From Bifidobacterium italicum (GTDB lineage Bacteria > Actinomycetota > Actinomycetes > Actinomycetales > Bifidobacteriaceae), in contig NZ_MVOG01000011.1 of the NCBI RefSeq assembly GCF_002286915.1, positions 1-64,000 of the forward strand: a stretch of 64,000 bases of DNA, given 5' to 3'. Below, piece after piece: positions 32,282 through 40,455 of the stretch. The notes below the pieces were generated by a model, which was given only the letters and a program-made list of their open reading frames with translations, was not told where the DNA came from and did not search any database. Position 1 is the stretch's first letter; each line of letters opens with the position of its first letter. The translations under genes and the position numbers were made by a program.

Positions 32282-33388
32282 ATGGCCGCAAATGAAAGCG
32301 CATTGCTCTTCGACCAGCCCGGTCCGAGGATGCTCAGAAGGATCAAGATCATCAACTGGGTCGCCGCGATCGTGTTCGTCGCGATCGCCGTCCTCATCAT
32401 CATGCGGCTGCACAACCCGCCGGATGGCGAGAACCAGCTCAGCTGGGAGCTGTGGAAGCCGGCGCTCGACGGCGAGGCGTGGGCCGACTTCTATCTGCCG
32501 GGCCTGTGGGCGACGCTGCGTGCGACGTGCCTCGCCGTGATCGGCGCCGTCGTGTTCGGCCTGCTGTTCGGCGTGGGCCGACTCATCCCGAACGCCGTCG
32601 TGCGCGGCGTGTGCGGCGTCGTCATCGAGTTCTGCCGCGCCGTGCCGGTGCTCATCATGATGATCTTCTTCTGGCGTTGGTTCGCGTTCATGGACCTGCC
32701 GAGCCCGGCGTACTGGGCGGTCGTCATCTCGCTCGTGCTGTACAACGGCTCGGTCGTCGCCGAGCTCGTGCGCTCCGGCGTCGGCAACCTTCCCAACGGG
32801 CAGCATGAGGCGGCCGTCGCGCTCGGCCTGACGCGTACGCAGTCGCTGCTGAGCGTCGAGGTGCCGCAGGCGATCTACGCGATGATGCCGGCGGCCGTCA
32901 CGCAGCTCGTCGTCGTGCTCAAGGACACGGCGCTCGGCTCGATCATCATGTACACCGATCTGCTGCAGGAATCGCGCCGGCTGGGCTCGATGTACTTCAA
33001 CATCCTGCAGACGCTCGTCGTGGCCGGCGTCGTCTACTTCATCCTCTGCTGGCTGCTGTCGCGGCTCGCCGAATGGCTGCCGGTGCGCATGCAGCAGCGT
33101 ACGATGGCGCCCGCCGAGCCCGAACCGGTCGCGCCGATCGCGATCCTCGACCCGTCGAACGTCAACCAGATCGCCGTCGCGCGCGAGGAACGCCCGCTGG
33201 GTGGTTCGCAGCGCCTCTACCATGTGCATCACCGCGGCACGAACGCGTCGATCCACAACTGGAGGCGCACGCGCTACACGCAGGGCTACGACGAGACGCA
33301 GCCGCAAAGCCAGATCGCCAGGGATGGCCATCAGCATCACCACAAGGGGCGCAACGGCCGTACGAGGCCTGACCCCGACATGCAGTGA
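32282..33388 (+). CDS. Amino-acid ABC permease (GluD-like) with long C-terminal tail
   Basis: 368 residues. N-terminal TM, then HisM-family membrane domain (to about 280) with EAA loop GQHEAAVALGLTRTQS. The last 85 residues are a hydrophilic His/Arg/Gln-rich cytoplasmic tail (HQHHHK cluster) that is longer than usual for the family and has no recognised domain. Starts 3 nt after the GluC-like gene. Followed by a strong terminator that closes the operon. Confidence 0.94.
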   Translation: MAANESALLFDQPGPRMLRRIKIINWVAAIVFVAIAVLIIMRLHNPPDGENQLSWELWKPALDGEAWADFYLPGLWATLRATCLAVIGAVVFGLLFGVGRLIPNAVVRGVCGVVIEFCRAVPVLIMMIFFWRWFAFMDLPSPAYWAVVISLVLYNGSVVAELVRSGVGNLPNGQHEAAVALGLTRTQSLLSVEVPQAIYAMMPAAVTQLVVVLKDTALGSIIMYTDLLQESRRLGSMYFNILQTLVVAGVVYFILCWLLSRLAEWLPVRMQQRTMAPAEPEPVAPIAILDPSNVNQIAVAREERPLGGSQRLYHVHHRGTNASIHNWRRTRYTQGYDETQPQSQIARDGHQHHHKGRNGRTRPDPDMQ

Positions 33389-33406
33389 GGCGTCCACGGT
33401 CCCAAG

Positions 33407-33457
33407 ACGGCCGCGGACGCAACGGGGTCCGTTTCCCGTTGCGTCCGCGGCCGTTTT
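33407..33457 (+). terminator. Terminator of amino-acid ABC operon
   Basis: A 20-bp perfect stem (33407-33426 with 33435-33454), 8-nt loop, TTT tail. Confidence 0.93.
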
Positions 33458-33650
33458 CGTCGTTACGGATGGCTTGTCGTTATAGGTTGGCGACGTCGTT
33501 ACGGGTGGTGCATCCTTATGGGCGGACGTTTTCACCGGCGGACATGATCGGCGGCCGTCATGGGAGGCATCGGCATGCGGATACGCCGCCGGCGGGGATC
33601 CGGGAAGGTTTGCGGTGACGGGGGAGATGCCGCCCGTAAGCGCTGGCGAG
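33455..33650. repeat. Scattered repeat-family copies in gene-free interval
   Basis: GTTACGGATGGC, TTATAGGTTGGC, GTTACGGGTGGT and CTTATGGGCGG lie on the plus strand (33461-33525); GCCGCCCGTAAG is on the opposite strand near 33630. Gene-free between the operon terminator and the PPK2 gene. Confidence 0.7.
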
Positions 33651-33719
33651 GGAAGGATGGGAGGGGAGGGCGTTTCGGACGATGGGGCGCACCGTGGATC
33701 GGACGCTAGACTTGGGGAT

Positions 33720-34700
33720 ATGGCGAAGGACAAGCAGTCGAAGAACATCAAGAAGACGATGAAGCGGATCGCCTCGCAGGCTCAGGGCGTCGAGGACGCG
33801 GACACGATCACCGAGCGCCTCGCGCGTGCGGCGAAATCCAGCGACATGCTCAGCTCGGTGTGGACGCTGCCGCCGGCGCAGCGGCTGCGGTTCTCGGCGA
33901 ACACCGAGCTCACCGCCGTCGACGCCGGCTCGACCCCCGGATTCGACGGCGATCAGGAGGACGGAGAGCGGTTCATCGCGTTGAGTGCCAACGAGATCGC
34001 GCGCTACCAGCGGCTCATGTACGCCAACGGCATACGCGGAGATCATCACCGGCTGCTCATCGTGCTGCAGGGCATGGACGCCTCCGGTAAGGGCGGCATC
34101 GTCCGTCATGTGTTCAGCCAGGTCGACCCGATGGGCATCCACTACCATGGCTTCGGCGCGCCCACGCCGCAGGAGCGCCGCCACGACTACCTGTGGCGCA
34201 TCCGCAGGGAGCTGCCGGCAAACGGCTGGATCTCTATCTTCGACCGTTCGCAGTATGAGGACATCGTCATGCCGCACATCTACGGGACCGTTCCGGAGGA
34301 GGTGTGGAAGGGACGCTACGATGAGATCAACGCCTTCGAGCGCGACCTCGTCGCCGGCGGCTGCGCGATCATCAAGATATTCCTCGTCTCCAGCAAGGAG
34401 GCCCAGCGCAAGCATTTCCTCGATCGTCTCGACGATCCGCGCAAATACTGGAAATTCGATCCGAGTGATCTCGACGCGCGCGACCGCTGGGACGACTACA
34501 TGGGTGCATGGCAGGACGTGTTCGAGCGCACGAGCACCTCCTATGCGCCGTGGTATCTCGTGCCGGCCGACAAGCGCTGGTATTCGCGCATCGTCGTCTC
34601 CGAGCTGCTGCGCACGACGATGAAGAACTTCAACATGACATGGCCGCCGCTCGACGTGGACCGGAACGAGGCCATCCGCAGGCTCGACGCCGATTCGTGA
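33720..34700 (+). CDS. PPK2-family polyphosphate kinase
   Basis: 326 residues. Transfers phosphate between polyphosphate and nucleotides. Walker A-like QGMDASGKGG near 118-127, Walker B-like FDRSQYED near 177-184, and GFGAPTPQERRHDYLWR in between are diagnostic. Single-domain; whether it favours ADP, GDP or AMP (PPK2 class) cannot be decided by eye. TAGACT at 33707-33712 is 7 nt upstream of the ATG, as at other promoters in this window. Polyphosphate is also used by ppgK at 53.9 kb. Confidence 0.94.
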   Translation: MAKDKQSKNIKKTMKRIASQAQGVEDADTITERLARAAKSSDMLSSVWTLPPAQRLRFSANTELTAVDAGSTPGFDGDQEDGERFIALSANEIARYQRLMYANGIRGDHHRLLIVLQGMDASGKGGIVRHVFSQVDPMGIHYHGFGAPTPQERRHDYLWRIRRELPANGWISIFDRSQYEDIVMPHIYGTVPEEVWKGRYDEINAFERDLVAGGCAIIKIFLVSSKEAQRKHFLDRLDDPRKYWKFDPSDLDARDRWDDYMGAWQDVFERTSTSYAPWYLVPADKRWYSRIVVSELLRTTMKNFNMTWPPLDVDRNEAIRRLDADS

Positions 34701-34737
34701 TCGGGACTGCCCGCCTCCGCCGGCGCCCCCGCGCCGC

Positions 34738-37305
34738 TCAGTCGGATTCGGTCATGTTCCTGACGCTGTAGTCCCGGAAGACGACCTCGCCCTGCTCCTG
34801 CGTGGCGTCCAGATCGACGACGCCGGTGATCGCCCAGTCGTGGTCGCCGTCCGAGTCGTCGAGGATCTGGCGCACCGTCCATGTGTGGCCGCGTTTCTCG
34901 TCGCGGTCGTCGATGATGAAGAACTCGCCGCTGCGCGCCTTCATGTCGGTGCCGACGTATTCATGCTCGTCGTAGAACGCGTCGAGCGCGTCCTCCCATT
35001 CGTGCACGCCGTAATGCCAGTCCTTGTCGAGCGTGCCGAGCGCCTCGGGATCGTCGAGGTCGATGAGCTGGACGCGGCGGAACAGCGCGTTGCGCACGAG
35101 CACGGTGAGCCCACGGCGGTCCTCGACGACGGCATCCGTCGTGGCGGGCGCGGCGAGCGTCGCCGCTTCGCCGGCGTCGAGACGGCCGGCGTTCTCCCAT
35201 TCGTCCACCAGACTCGAATCGATCGAGCGGACGACGACGCGCAGCCATGCGATGATGTCGTCGAGCCGCTCGTCGCGCTTCTCGGGGGGCACCGTGCGCG
35301 ACAGCACGCGGTAGGCGTCGGACAGGTAGCGCAGCAGCGTGCCTTCGGAACGCGCGATGTTGTAGCGGGCGATGTATCCGGTGAAATCGGACGCCGTCTC
35401 GACCATGTCGCGCACGACCGACTTCGGGCTCAGCCAGTAGTCGTTCGCCCAGGGCACGTCGTGCCGGTATCTGGCGAAGGCGGCGTCGAGCAGTTCGGCG
35501 AGCGGCTTCGGATAGGTGATCTCCTGGATGCGTTCCATGCGTTCGTCGTAGTCGACGCCGTCCGCCTTCATGTCCGCCATCGCCGCGTCGCGCGCATGGC
35601 GCTCCTGGGCGCGCAGCACCTGCTTGGGGTCCTCGAGCGTCGCCTCGACCATCGAGATCACGTCGAGCGCGTAGGTCTCGCTGTTCGGATCGAGCAGCTC
35701 GAGCGCGGCGAGCAGGAACGGGCTCAGCGGCTGGTCGAGCGCGAAGTCGCGCGGGACGTCCACCGTCAGGTAATAATCCTTGCCGCCGTCGGGACGGTCC
35801 TCGGTCTCGATGACGTCGGTGTCGAACAGCGTCGTGAAGATCTCATCGGCGCGCGTGTGCAGCTGGTCCTTCTGCTCGGGGGTCTGCTGCGAATCATCGA
35901 TGAGCGCGTCGATGCGCCGGCGCGCGTCGCCGCCCTGTTCGACCTCGTTGAGCACCATCGCATGCGTGATCCTCATCTGGGGGACGAGGGTCTCGGGCGC
36001 GGCGTCGATCAGCTTGTCGAAGGTCTGCCCGTTCCAGGTCACGAAACCCTCCGGCGCCTTCTTGCGCTTGATCTTGCGCAGCTTCTTCGGATCATCGCCC
36101 GCCTTCGCGACGGCCTTCGCGTTCTCGATCTCGTATTCGGGCGCCTCGGCGATGACGAGCCCCTCGGTGTCGAATCCGCTGCGGCCGGCGCGGCCGGCGA
36201 TCTGATGGAATTCACGGGCGCGCAGACGGCGCATATGCGAGCCGTCGAACTTCGTGAGCTGCGTGAGCACGACGGAATGGATTGGCACGTTGATGCCGAC
36301 GCCGAGCGTATCGGTACCGCAGATCACCGGCAGCAGCCCTTTCTGCGCGAGCTGCTCGACGAGACGGCGGTAGCGCGGGAGCATGCCGGCGTGGTGGATG
36401 CCGACGCCGTTGGACAGCAGGCGCTTGAGGATCCTTCCGAAGGCCGTCGTGAACTTCGTGCCGGCGATGGCCTCGGCGATCGCCTTGCGCTGCTCCTTGC
36501 TGGAGACTCCGGCGCTCGCGAGCGACTGCGCGGTGTCGAGGGCGGCGTCTTGCGAGAAGTGAACGACGTAGATCGGCGTCTCGTGCTTCGAGATGGCCAG
36601 TTCGACGGTCCTCTCGAGCGGATCGAGCGTGTACTCGTAGGAGAGGGGAACGGGTCGCGGCGCATCGGCGATGACGTCGACGTCCGCGTCGGTCATCGCC
36701 TCGAGTTTGTCCGCGATCGCGTCCACGTTGCCGAGCGTGGCGCTCATCAGCAGGAACTGCGTCTGCGGCAGCGTGAGCAGCGGCACCTGCCATGCCCAGC
36801 CGCGCTCGGGGTCGCCGTAGAAATGGAACTCGTCCATCGCGACGCAGCCGATGTCGGCGTGCACGCCCTCGCGCAGCGCCTGGTTCGCGAGGATCTCCGC
36901 CGTGCAGCAGATGATCGGCGCCTCGGCGTTGATATGGGAGTCGCCGGTGATCATGCCGACGTTGTCGCGGCCGAACACGTCGACGAGGTCGAAGAACTTC
37001 TCCGAGACGAGCGCCTTGATCGGCGCCGTGTAGTAGGAGCGCCTGCCGGTGCACAGCGCGGCGAAGTGCATGCCGAGCGCCACGAGGGACTTGCCAGAGC
37101 CGGTGGGCGTGTTGAGGATGACGTGGTCGCCGGCGAGCAGGTCCATGATCGCCTCCTCCTGATGCGGCCATGGCTCGACGCCCTTCACGTCGTTGACCCA
37201 CGTGAAGAAGCGCTCGTAGATCTCGTCGTCGCTCAGCGGCTCCATCTGCGATCCCCAGCTCGGCGCGAGCTCGCCGAGGGAACCGTACTTCGTTGCATCC
37301 GTCAT
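34738..37305 (-). CDS. DEAD/DEAH helicase with C-terminal DUF3516
   Basis: 855 residues. Motif I TPTGSGKS, motif II DEFH, motif III SATLG, motif VI HQIAGRAGRSG. The HFSQDAA and GVGINVP segments place it with Ski2/Mtr4-like SF2 helicases. The C-terminal approximately 450 residues match the DUF3516 accessory region common in actinobacteria. Probably an RNA helicase; the role is inferred. ATG 37305 begins about 7 nt after a TAGACT -10 box. Divergent from rarA. Confidence 0.93.
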   Translation of the reverse strand: MTDATKYGSLGELAPSWGSQMEPLSDDEIYERFFTWVNDVKGVEPWPHQEEAIMDLLAGDHVILNTPTGSGKSLVALGMHFAALCTGRRSYYTAPIKALVSEKFFDLVDVFGRDNVGMITGDSHINAEAPIICCTAEILANQALREGVHADIGCVAMDEFHFYGDPERGWAWQVPLLTLPQTQFLLMSATLGNVDAIADKLEAMTDADVDVIADAPRPVPLSYEYTLDPLERTVELAISKHETPIYVVHFSQDAALDTAQSLASAGVSSKEQRKAIAEAIAGTKFTTAFGRILKRLLSNGVGIHHAGMLPRYRRLVEQLAQKGLLPVICGTDTLGVGINVPIHSVVLTQLTKFDGSHMRRLRAREFHQIAGRAGRSGFDTEGLVIAEAPEYEIENAKAVAKAGDDPKKLRKIKRKKAPEGFVTWNGQTFDKLIDAAPETLVPQMRITHAMVLNEVEQGGDARRRIDALIDDSQQTPEQKDQLHTRADEIFTTLFDTDVIETEDRPDGGKDYYLTVDVPRDFALDQPLSPFLLAALELLDPNSETYALDVISMVEATLEDPKQVLRAQERHARDAAMADMKADGVDYDERMERIQEITYPKPLAELLDAAFARYRHDVPWANDYWLSPKSVVRDMVETASDFTGYIARYNIARSEGTLLRYLSDAYRVLSRTVPPEKRDERLDDIIAWLRVVVRSIDSSLVDEWENAGRLDAGEAATLAAPATTDAVVEDRRGLTVLVRNALFRRVQLIDLDDPEALGTLDKDWHYGVHEWEDALDAFYDEHEYVGTDMKARSGEFFIIDDRDEKRGHTWTVRQILDDSDGDHDWAITGVVDLDATQEQGEVVFRDYSVRNMTESD

Positions 37306-37312
37306 ACCGTCC

Positions 37313-37318
37313 AGTCTA
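37313..37318 (-). promoter_or_regulatory. -10 box TAGACT of DUF3516 helicase
   Basis: TAGACT on the minus strand, 7 nt before the ATG, no Shine-Dalgarno, so probably leaderless. A divergent TAGACT box serves rarA 62 bp away. Confidence 0.55.
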
Positions 37319-37351
37319 ATGCCGGTCGGGGTGGTGAGCCCGGGCGGCGTG

Positions 37352-37367
37352 TCGAACAAATGTTCGA
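37352..37367. promoter_or_regulatory. LexA (SOS) box at rarA promoter
   Basis: TCGAACAAATGTTCGA matches the actinobacterial/Gram-positive LexA consensus TCGAAC-N4-GTTCGA exactly. It covers the -35 zone of the rarA promoter (TAGACT at 37380-37385), which would block initiation. Confidence 0.85.
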
Positions 37368-37379
37368 AATGGAAGACGT

Positions 37380-37385
37380 TAGACT
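37380..37385 (+). promoter_or_regulatory. -10 box TAGACT of rarA
   Basis: TAGACT 7 nt before ATG 37393. The GGAGG between them is only 2 nt from the ATG, too close for normal use, so leaderless initiation is likely. Confidence 0.6.
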
Positions 37386-37392
37386 GGAGGAC

Positions 37393-38808
37393 ATGACGGA
37401 AGATCTGTTCTCGGCCACCGACGCCGATGATGAACTCGTGCGGCCGCTCGCCGTGCGCATGCGCCCGACGACGCTCGACGACGTCGTCGGACAGCGGCGC
37501 GTGCTCGCGCCCGGCTCGCCGTTGCGCAGGCTCGCCGACCCCGCGTCGCGCGGTTCGCTCACGGCGCCGAGCTCCATCATCCTGTACGGACCGCCCGGCG
37601 TGGGCAAGACGACGCTCGCGTACATCGTCGCGCAGCAGTCGGGGCGCGTCTTCGAGGAGCTGTCCGCGGTCACGTCCGGCGTCAAGGACGTGCGCGCCGT
37701 GCTCTCGCGCGCCCATGAGCGGCTCGTGACCGAGGGGCGCGAGACGGTGCTGTTCATCGACGAGGTGCACCGCTTCTCCAAATCGCAGCAGGACGCGCTG
37801 CTGCCGAGCGTCGAGAATCGCGACGTCACGTTCATCGCGGCAACGACAGAGAACCCGAGCTTCTCGGTGATCAAGCCGTTGCTGAGCCGATCGGTCGTCG
37901 TCAAGCTCGAACCGCTCGAGCCGGACGAACTGAGGGCCGTGGTCACGCGCGCCGTCGACGATCCGCGCGGCCTCGACGGGAAGGTCGCGATCGAGGCCGC
38001 GGCGCTCGACGACGTCATCCGCATGGCCGGAGGCGACGCGAGGAAGTCGTTGACGATCCTCGAGGCCGCCGCCGGCGCGCTTGACGGTGCGCGGGACGCC
38101 GCAGAGGACGGTTCGCGCACGGCGAAGCCGGCCATCACGCCGCAGATCGTCGCGCAGGTCATGGATGCCGCCACGGTGCGCTACGACAAGGACGGCGACG
38201 ACCACTACGACGTCATCTCCGCGTTCATCAAATCGATGCGCGGATCGGATCCGGACGCCACGCTGCACTATCTGGCGCGGATGATCCGGGCGGGGGAGGA
38301 CCCGCGGTTCATCGCCCGGCGCATCATGATCGCCGCCGCCGAGGAGGTGGGCATGGCGGCCCCGCAGATCCTGCAGGTCGCTGTCGCCGCGGCGCAGGCG
38401 GTGGCGATGGTCGGCATGCCCGAGGCGCGGATCATCCTGTCGGAGGCCGCGCTCGCCGTGGCGACGGCGCCGAAGTCCAACGCGAGCTACCGGGCGATCA
38501 ACGACGCGCTCGCGGATGTGGACGCCGGCCGTATCGGGCAGGTGCCGCTGCATCTGCGCAACGCGCCGACGAAGCTGATGGAAAGCTGGGGCAACCATCA
38601 GGGGTACCAATATGCGCATGACGCCCCCGGGGCGGTCGCCGCGCAGCGGTATATGCCGGATGAATTGGTAGGGCGGCAGTATTATCATCCCAATGACAGA
38701 GGGTACGAGCGCGAGCTCGGCCCCCGTCTCGACGCCATCCGATCGATTCTTCGTCAGGCTGATTCAGCCGGTGACTCGAAGCCACGTGATGGCACGTCCA
38801 ACCATTGA
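37393..38808 (+). CDS. rarA: Replication-associated recombination ATPase RarA/MgsA
   Basis: 471 residues. AAA+ domain with YGPPGVGKTT and FIDEVHRFSK. The C-terminal MgsA region includes YDVISAFIKSMRGSDPDA and HLRNAPTKLMESWG. Acts at stalled forks together with the clamp-loader/RecA pathway. An upstream ATG at about 37361 lies in the LexA box and is not favoured. SOS control is indicated by the LexA box. The C-terminal tail is 20-30 residues beyond the conserved region. Confidence 0.96.
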   Translation: MTEDLFSATDADDELVRPLAVRMRPTTLDDVVGQRRVLAPGSPLRRLADPASRGSLTAPSSIILYGPPGVGKTTLAYIVAQQSGRVFEELSAVTSGVKDVRAVLSRAHERLVTEGRETVLFIDEVHRFSKSQQDALLPSVENRDVTFIAATTENPSFSVIKPLLSRSVVVKLEPLEPDELRAVVTRAVDDPRGLDGKVAIEAAALDDVIRMAGGDARKSLTILEAAAGALDGARDAAEDGSRTAKPAITPQIVAQVMDAATVRYDKDGDDHYDVISAFIKSMRGSDPDATLHYLARMIRAGEDPRFIARRIMIAAAEEVGMAAPQILQVAVAAAQAVAMVGMPEARIILSEAALAVATAPKSNASYRAINDALADVDAGRIGQVPLHLRNAPTKLMESWGNHQGYQYAHDAPGAVAAQRYMPDELVGRQYYHPNDRGYERELGPRLDAIRSILRQADSAGDSKPRDGTSNH

Positions 38809-38862
38809 CATCTGCGCGGCGGGACCGTTCCGTTTTTCGGGTGCCGCCGGGAAGGAAGGAGT

Positions 38863-40371
38863 GTGCCTCTTTTGCGCGAACAGCGAACCAGGGCCACCAG
38901 CGCCGCGGTACATGACGGTACGCCGGTCGAGACCACGCCGGGGGACGAGCGGATTCCACGCAGGCTCATCGGCTCGATCATCGCGGTCGGCTCGCTTGCG
39001 TTCATCGGCATCCTTACGGAAACGGTCATGACGGTGCTGTTCCCCCAGCTCATGGAGGAATTCGGCGTGAACATGGCCACCGTACAGTGGATCACGACCA
39101 TCTATCTGCTTTCGGTCGGCGTCACGATGCCGCTGTCCTCGTATCTCAACCGCCGGTTCACGATGAAGTCGACGTTCGTGGCGGCGGTGGCGCTCGCCGT
39201 CCTCGGATCGGCGATCATGGTCTTCACATCGCATTTCGCCGTCATCCTGCTGGCGCGTGTCATCCAGGGCGTCGGCTCGGGCGTCGCGACCCCGCTGATG
39301 ATGAACATCATTCTGCAGCAGTCGCCGCGTTCCAAGGTCGGCAGGCTCATGGGCGTGGGGTCCCTTGTCATCACCGTCGCTCCGGCGATCGGCCCGACGG
39401 TCGGCGGAGCGACGGCGAGTGCGTTGCCGTGGCGCAGCATCTTCGTCGTCGTCATCCCCATCGTGCTCATCGTCTCGCTGCCCATCGGATTGGTGTGCAT
39501 CCAGCAGAGGCGCCCGCTTGAGGAGGCGCGGCTGAACCCATTGCAGTTCCTTGCGATCGTGGTCGGATTGGCCGCGCTCATCCTCGCGATCAACCAGGGC
39601 GGTGTGGCGATCAGCGATTCCGTGTCCGGCAAGGACGCGGTGCCCACGATCGTCGTGGCGGTGGCGTCGCTCATAGTCGGCGCCGCTTCGCTCGTGTTCT
39701 TCGGCTGGTCCACGAAGCGGTCGTATTCGCCGCTCATCCGTCTGGGATGGATGCGCGACCGCGTCGTCATGTTCCATCTCGCCGCCTATCTGCTCATGCC
39801 GATGGTCGGCATCGGCTTCGGCTACGTCATCACGAACCTCGCGCAGCTTTCGCTTGGCACGACGGCGCTCGTCGCGGGCCTGCTTGTGCTGCCGGGCGCG
39901 CTCATCGGCGCGTTCTTCGCACCCGTCGGCGGCATGTTCTATGACCGCTATGGTGCGCGGCGCCCGATTCTTGCCGCGTTCACCGCCTGCATCGTGGCGG
40001 TCGCGCTGATGTTGGCGTTCTCCATGCACATGACTCCCGCATTGCTCGCCGGACTGTATTTCGTCTTCGGTGTGGGCTACGCGCTCGGCTATTCGAACAT
40101 CCTAACCTCGGCGCTGCGCGGCGTCGCTCCCGAATTCTCCCCCGATGGCAACGCCGTGTTCAACACGTCGCTGCAGTTCGGCGGCGCCGCCGGCACGACG
40201 CTGTTCTCGACCGTGTTCGCGATCGCGCAGGCGGGTGCGGGAGCCCAGGGCACGGCGCGGTTCGCGCATGCGACCGCGGTCGGCGGCGCCTGGACTTTCG
40301 GGGTCATGCTGCTCATCGTCATCGTCTCATGGTGCCTGCTGTTCGCCGCCTTCCGGCTGCGGGGACGCTGA
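38863..40371 (+). CDS. MFS drug-efflux transporter (DHA2/EmrB type)
   Basis: 502 residues with about 14 membrane helices. Motif A-like SYLNRRFTMKS follows TM2 and motif C-like segment VAPAIGPTVGG lies in TM5, typical of H+-coupled drug antiporters. GTG 38863 is the frame's best start with an overlapping GGAAGGAAGGAG ribosome site. Codon use looks slightly less GC-extreme than neighbours (AGG, TTG, TTC) but not dramatically. Substrate unknown. Separated from convergent fadD by a terminator. Confidence 0.92.
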   Translation: MPLLREQRTRATSAAVHDGTPVETTPGDERIPRRLIGSIIAVGSLAFIGILTETVMTVLFPQLMEEFGVNMATVQWITTIYLLSVGVTMPLSSYLNRRFTMKSTFVAAVALAVLGSAIMVFTSHFAVILLARVIQGVGSGVATPLMMNIILQQSPRSKVGRLMGVGSLVITVAPAIGPTVGGATASALPWRSIFVVVIPIVLIVSLPIGLVCIQQRRPLEEARLNPLQFLAIVVGLAALILAINQGGVAISDSVSGKDAVPTIVVAVASLIVGAASLVFFGWSTKRSYSPLIRLGWMRDRVVMFHLAAYLLMPMVGIGFGYVITNLAQLSLGTTALVAGLLVLPGALIGAFFAPVGGMFYDRYGARRPILAAFTACIVAVALMLAFSMHMTPALLAGLYFVFGVGYALGYSNILTSALRGVAPEFSPDGNAVFNTSLQFGGAAGTTLFSTVFAIAQAGAGAQGTARFAHATAVGGAWTFGVMLLIVIVSWCLLFAAFRLRGR

Positions 40372-40400
40372 CGGCGGCCCGGACGCCGGATACGATACGG

Positions 40401-40433
40401 ACGGGGGCGGTTCATTCATTGAACCGCCCCCGT
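40401..40433. terminator. Bidirectional terminator between MFS and fadD-like genes
   Basis: A 14-bp perfect stem (40401-40414 with 40420-40433), 5-nt loop. It sits between two convergent stops. Confidence 0.88.
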
Positions 40434-40455
40434 CCCGTCCGCGTGCACCGTTGGA

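Noticed and set aside
34840-37390. Upstream extension of rarA frame by about 850 codons
   Set aside because: Antisense to the helicase gene; RarA homology starts only at 37393, with its own promoter.
38863-40371. MFS gene as recent horizontal transfer
   Set aside because: Codon use is only slightly less GC-biased; no mobile element, tRNA or repeat border supports transfer.
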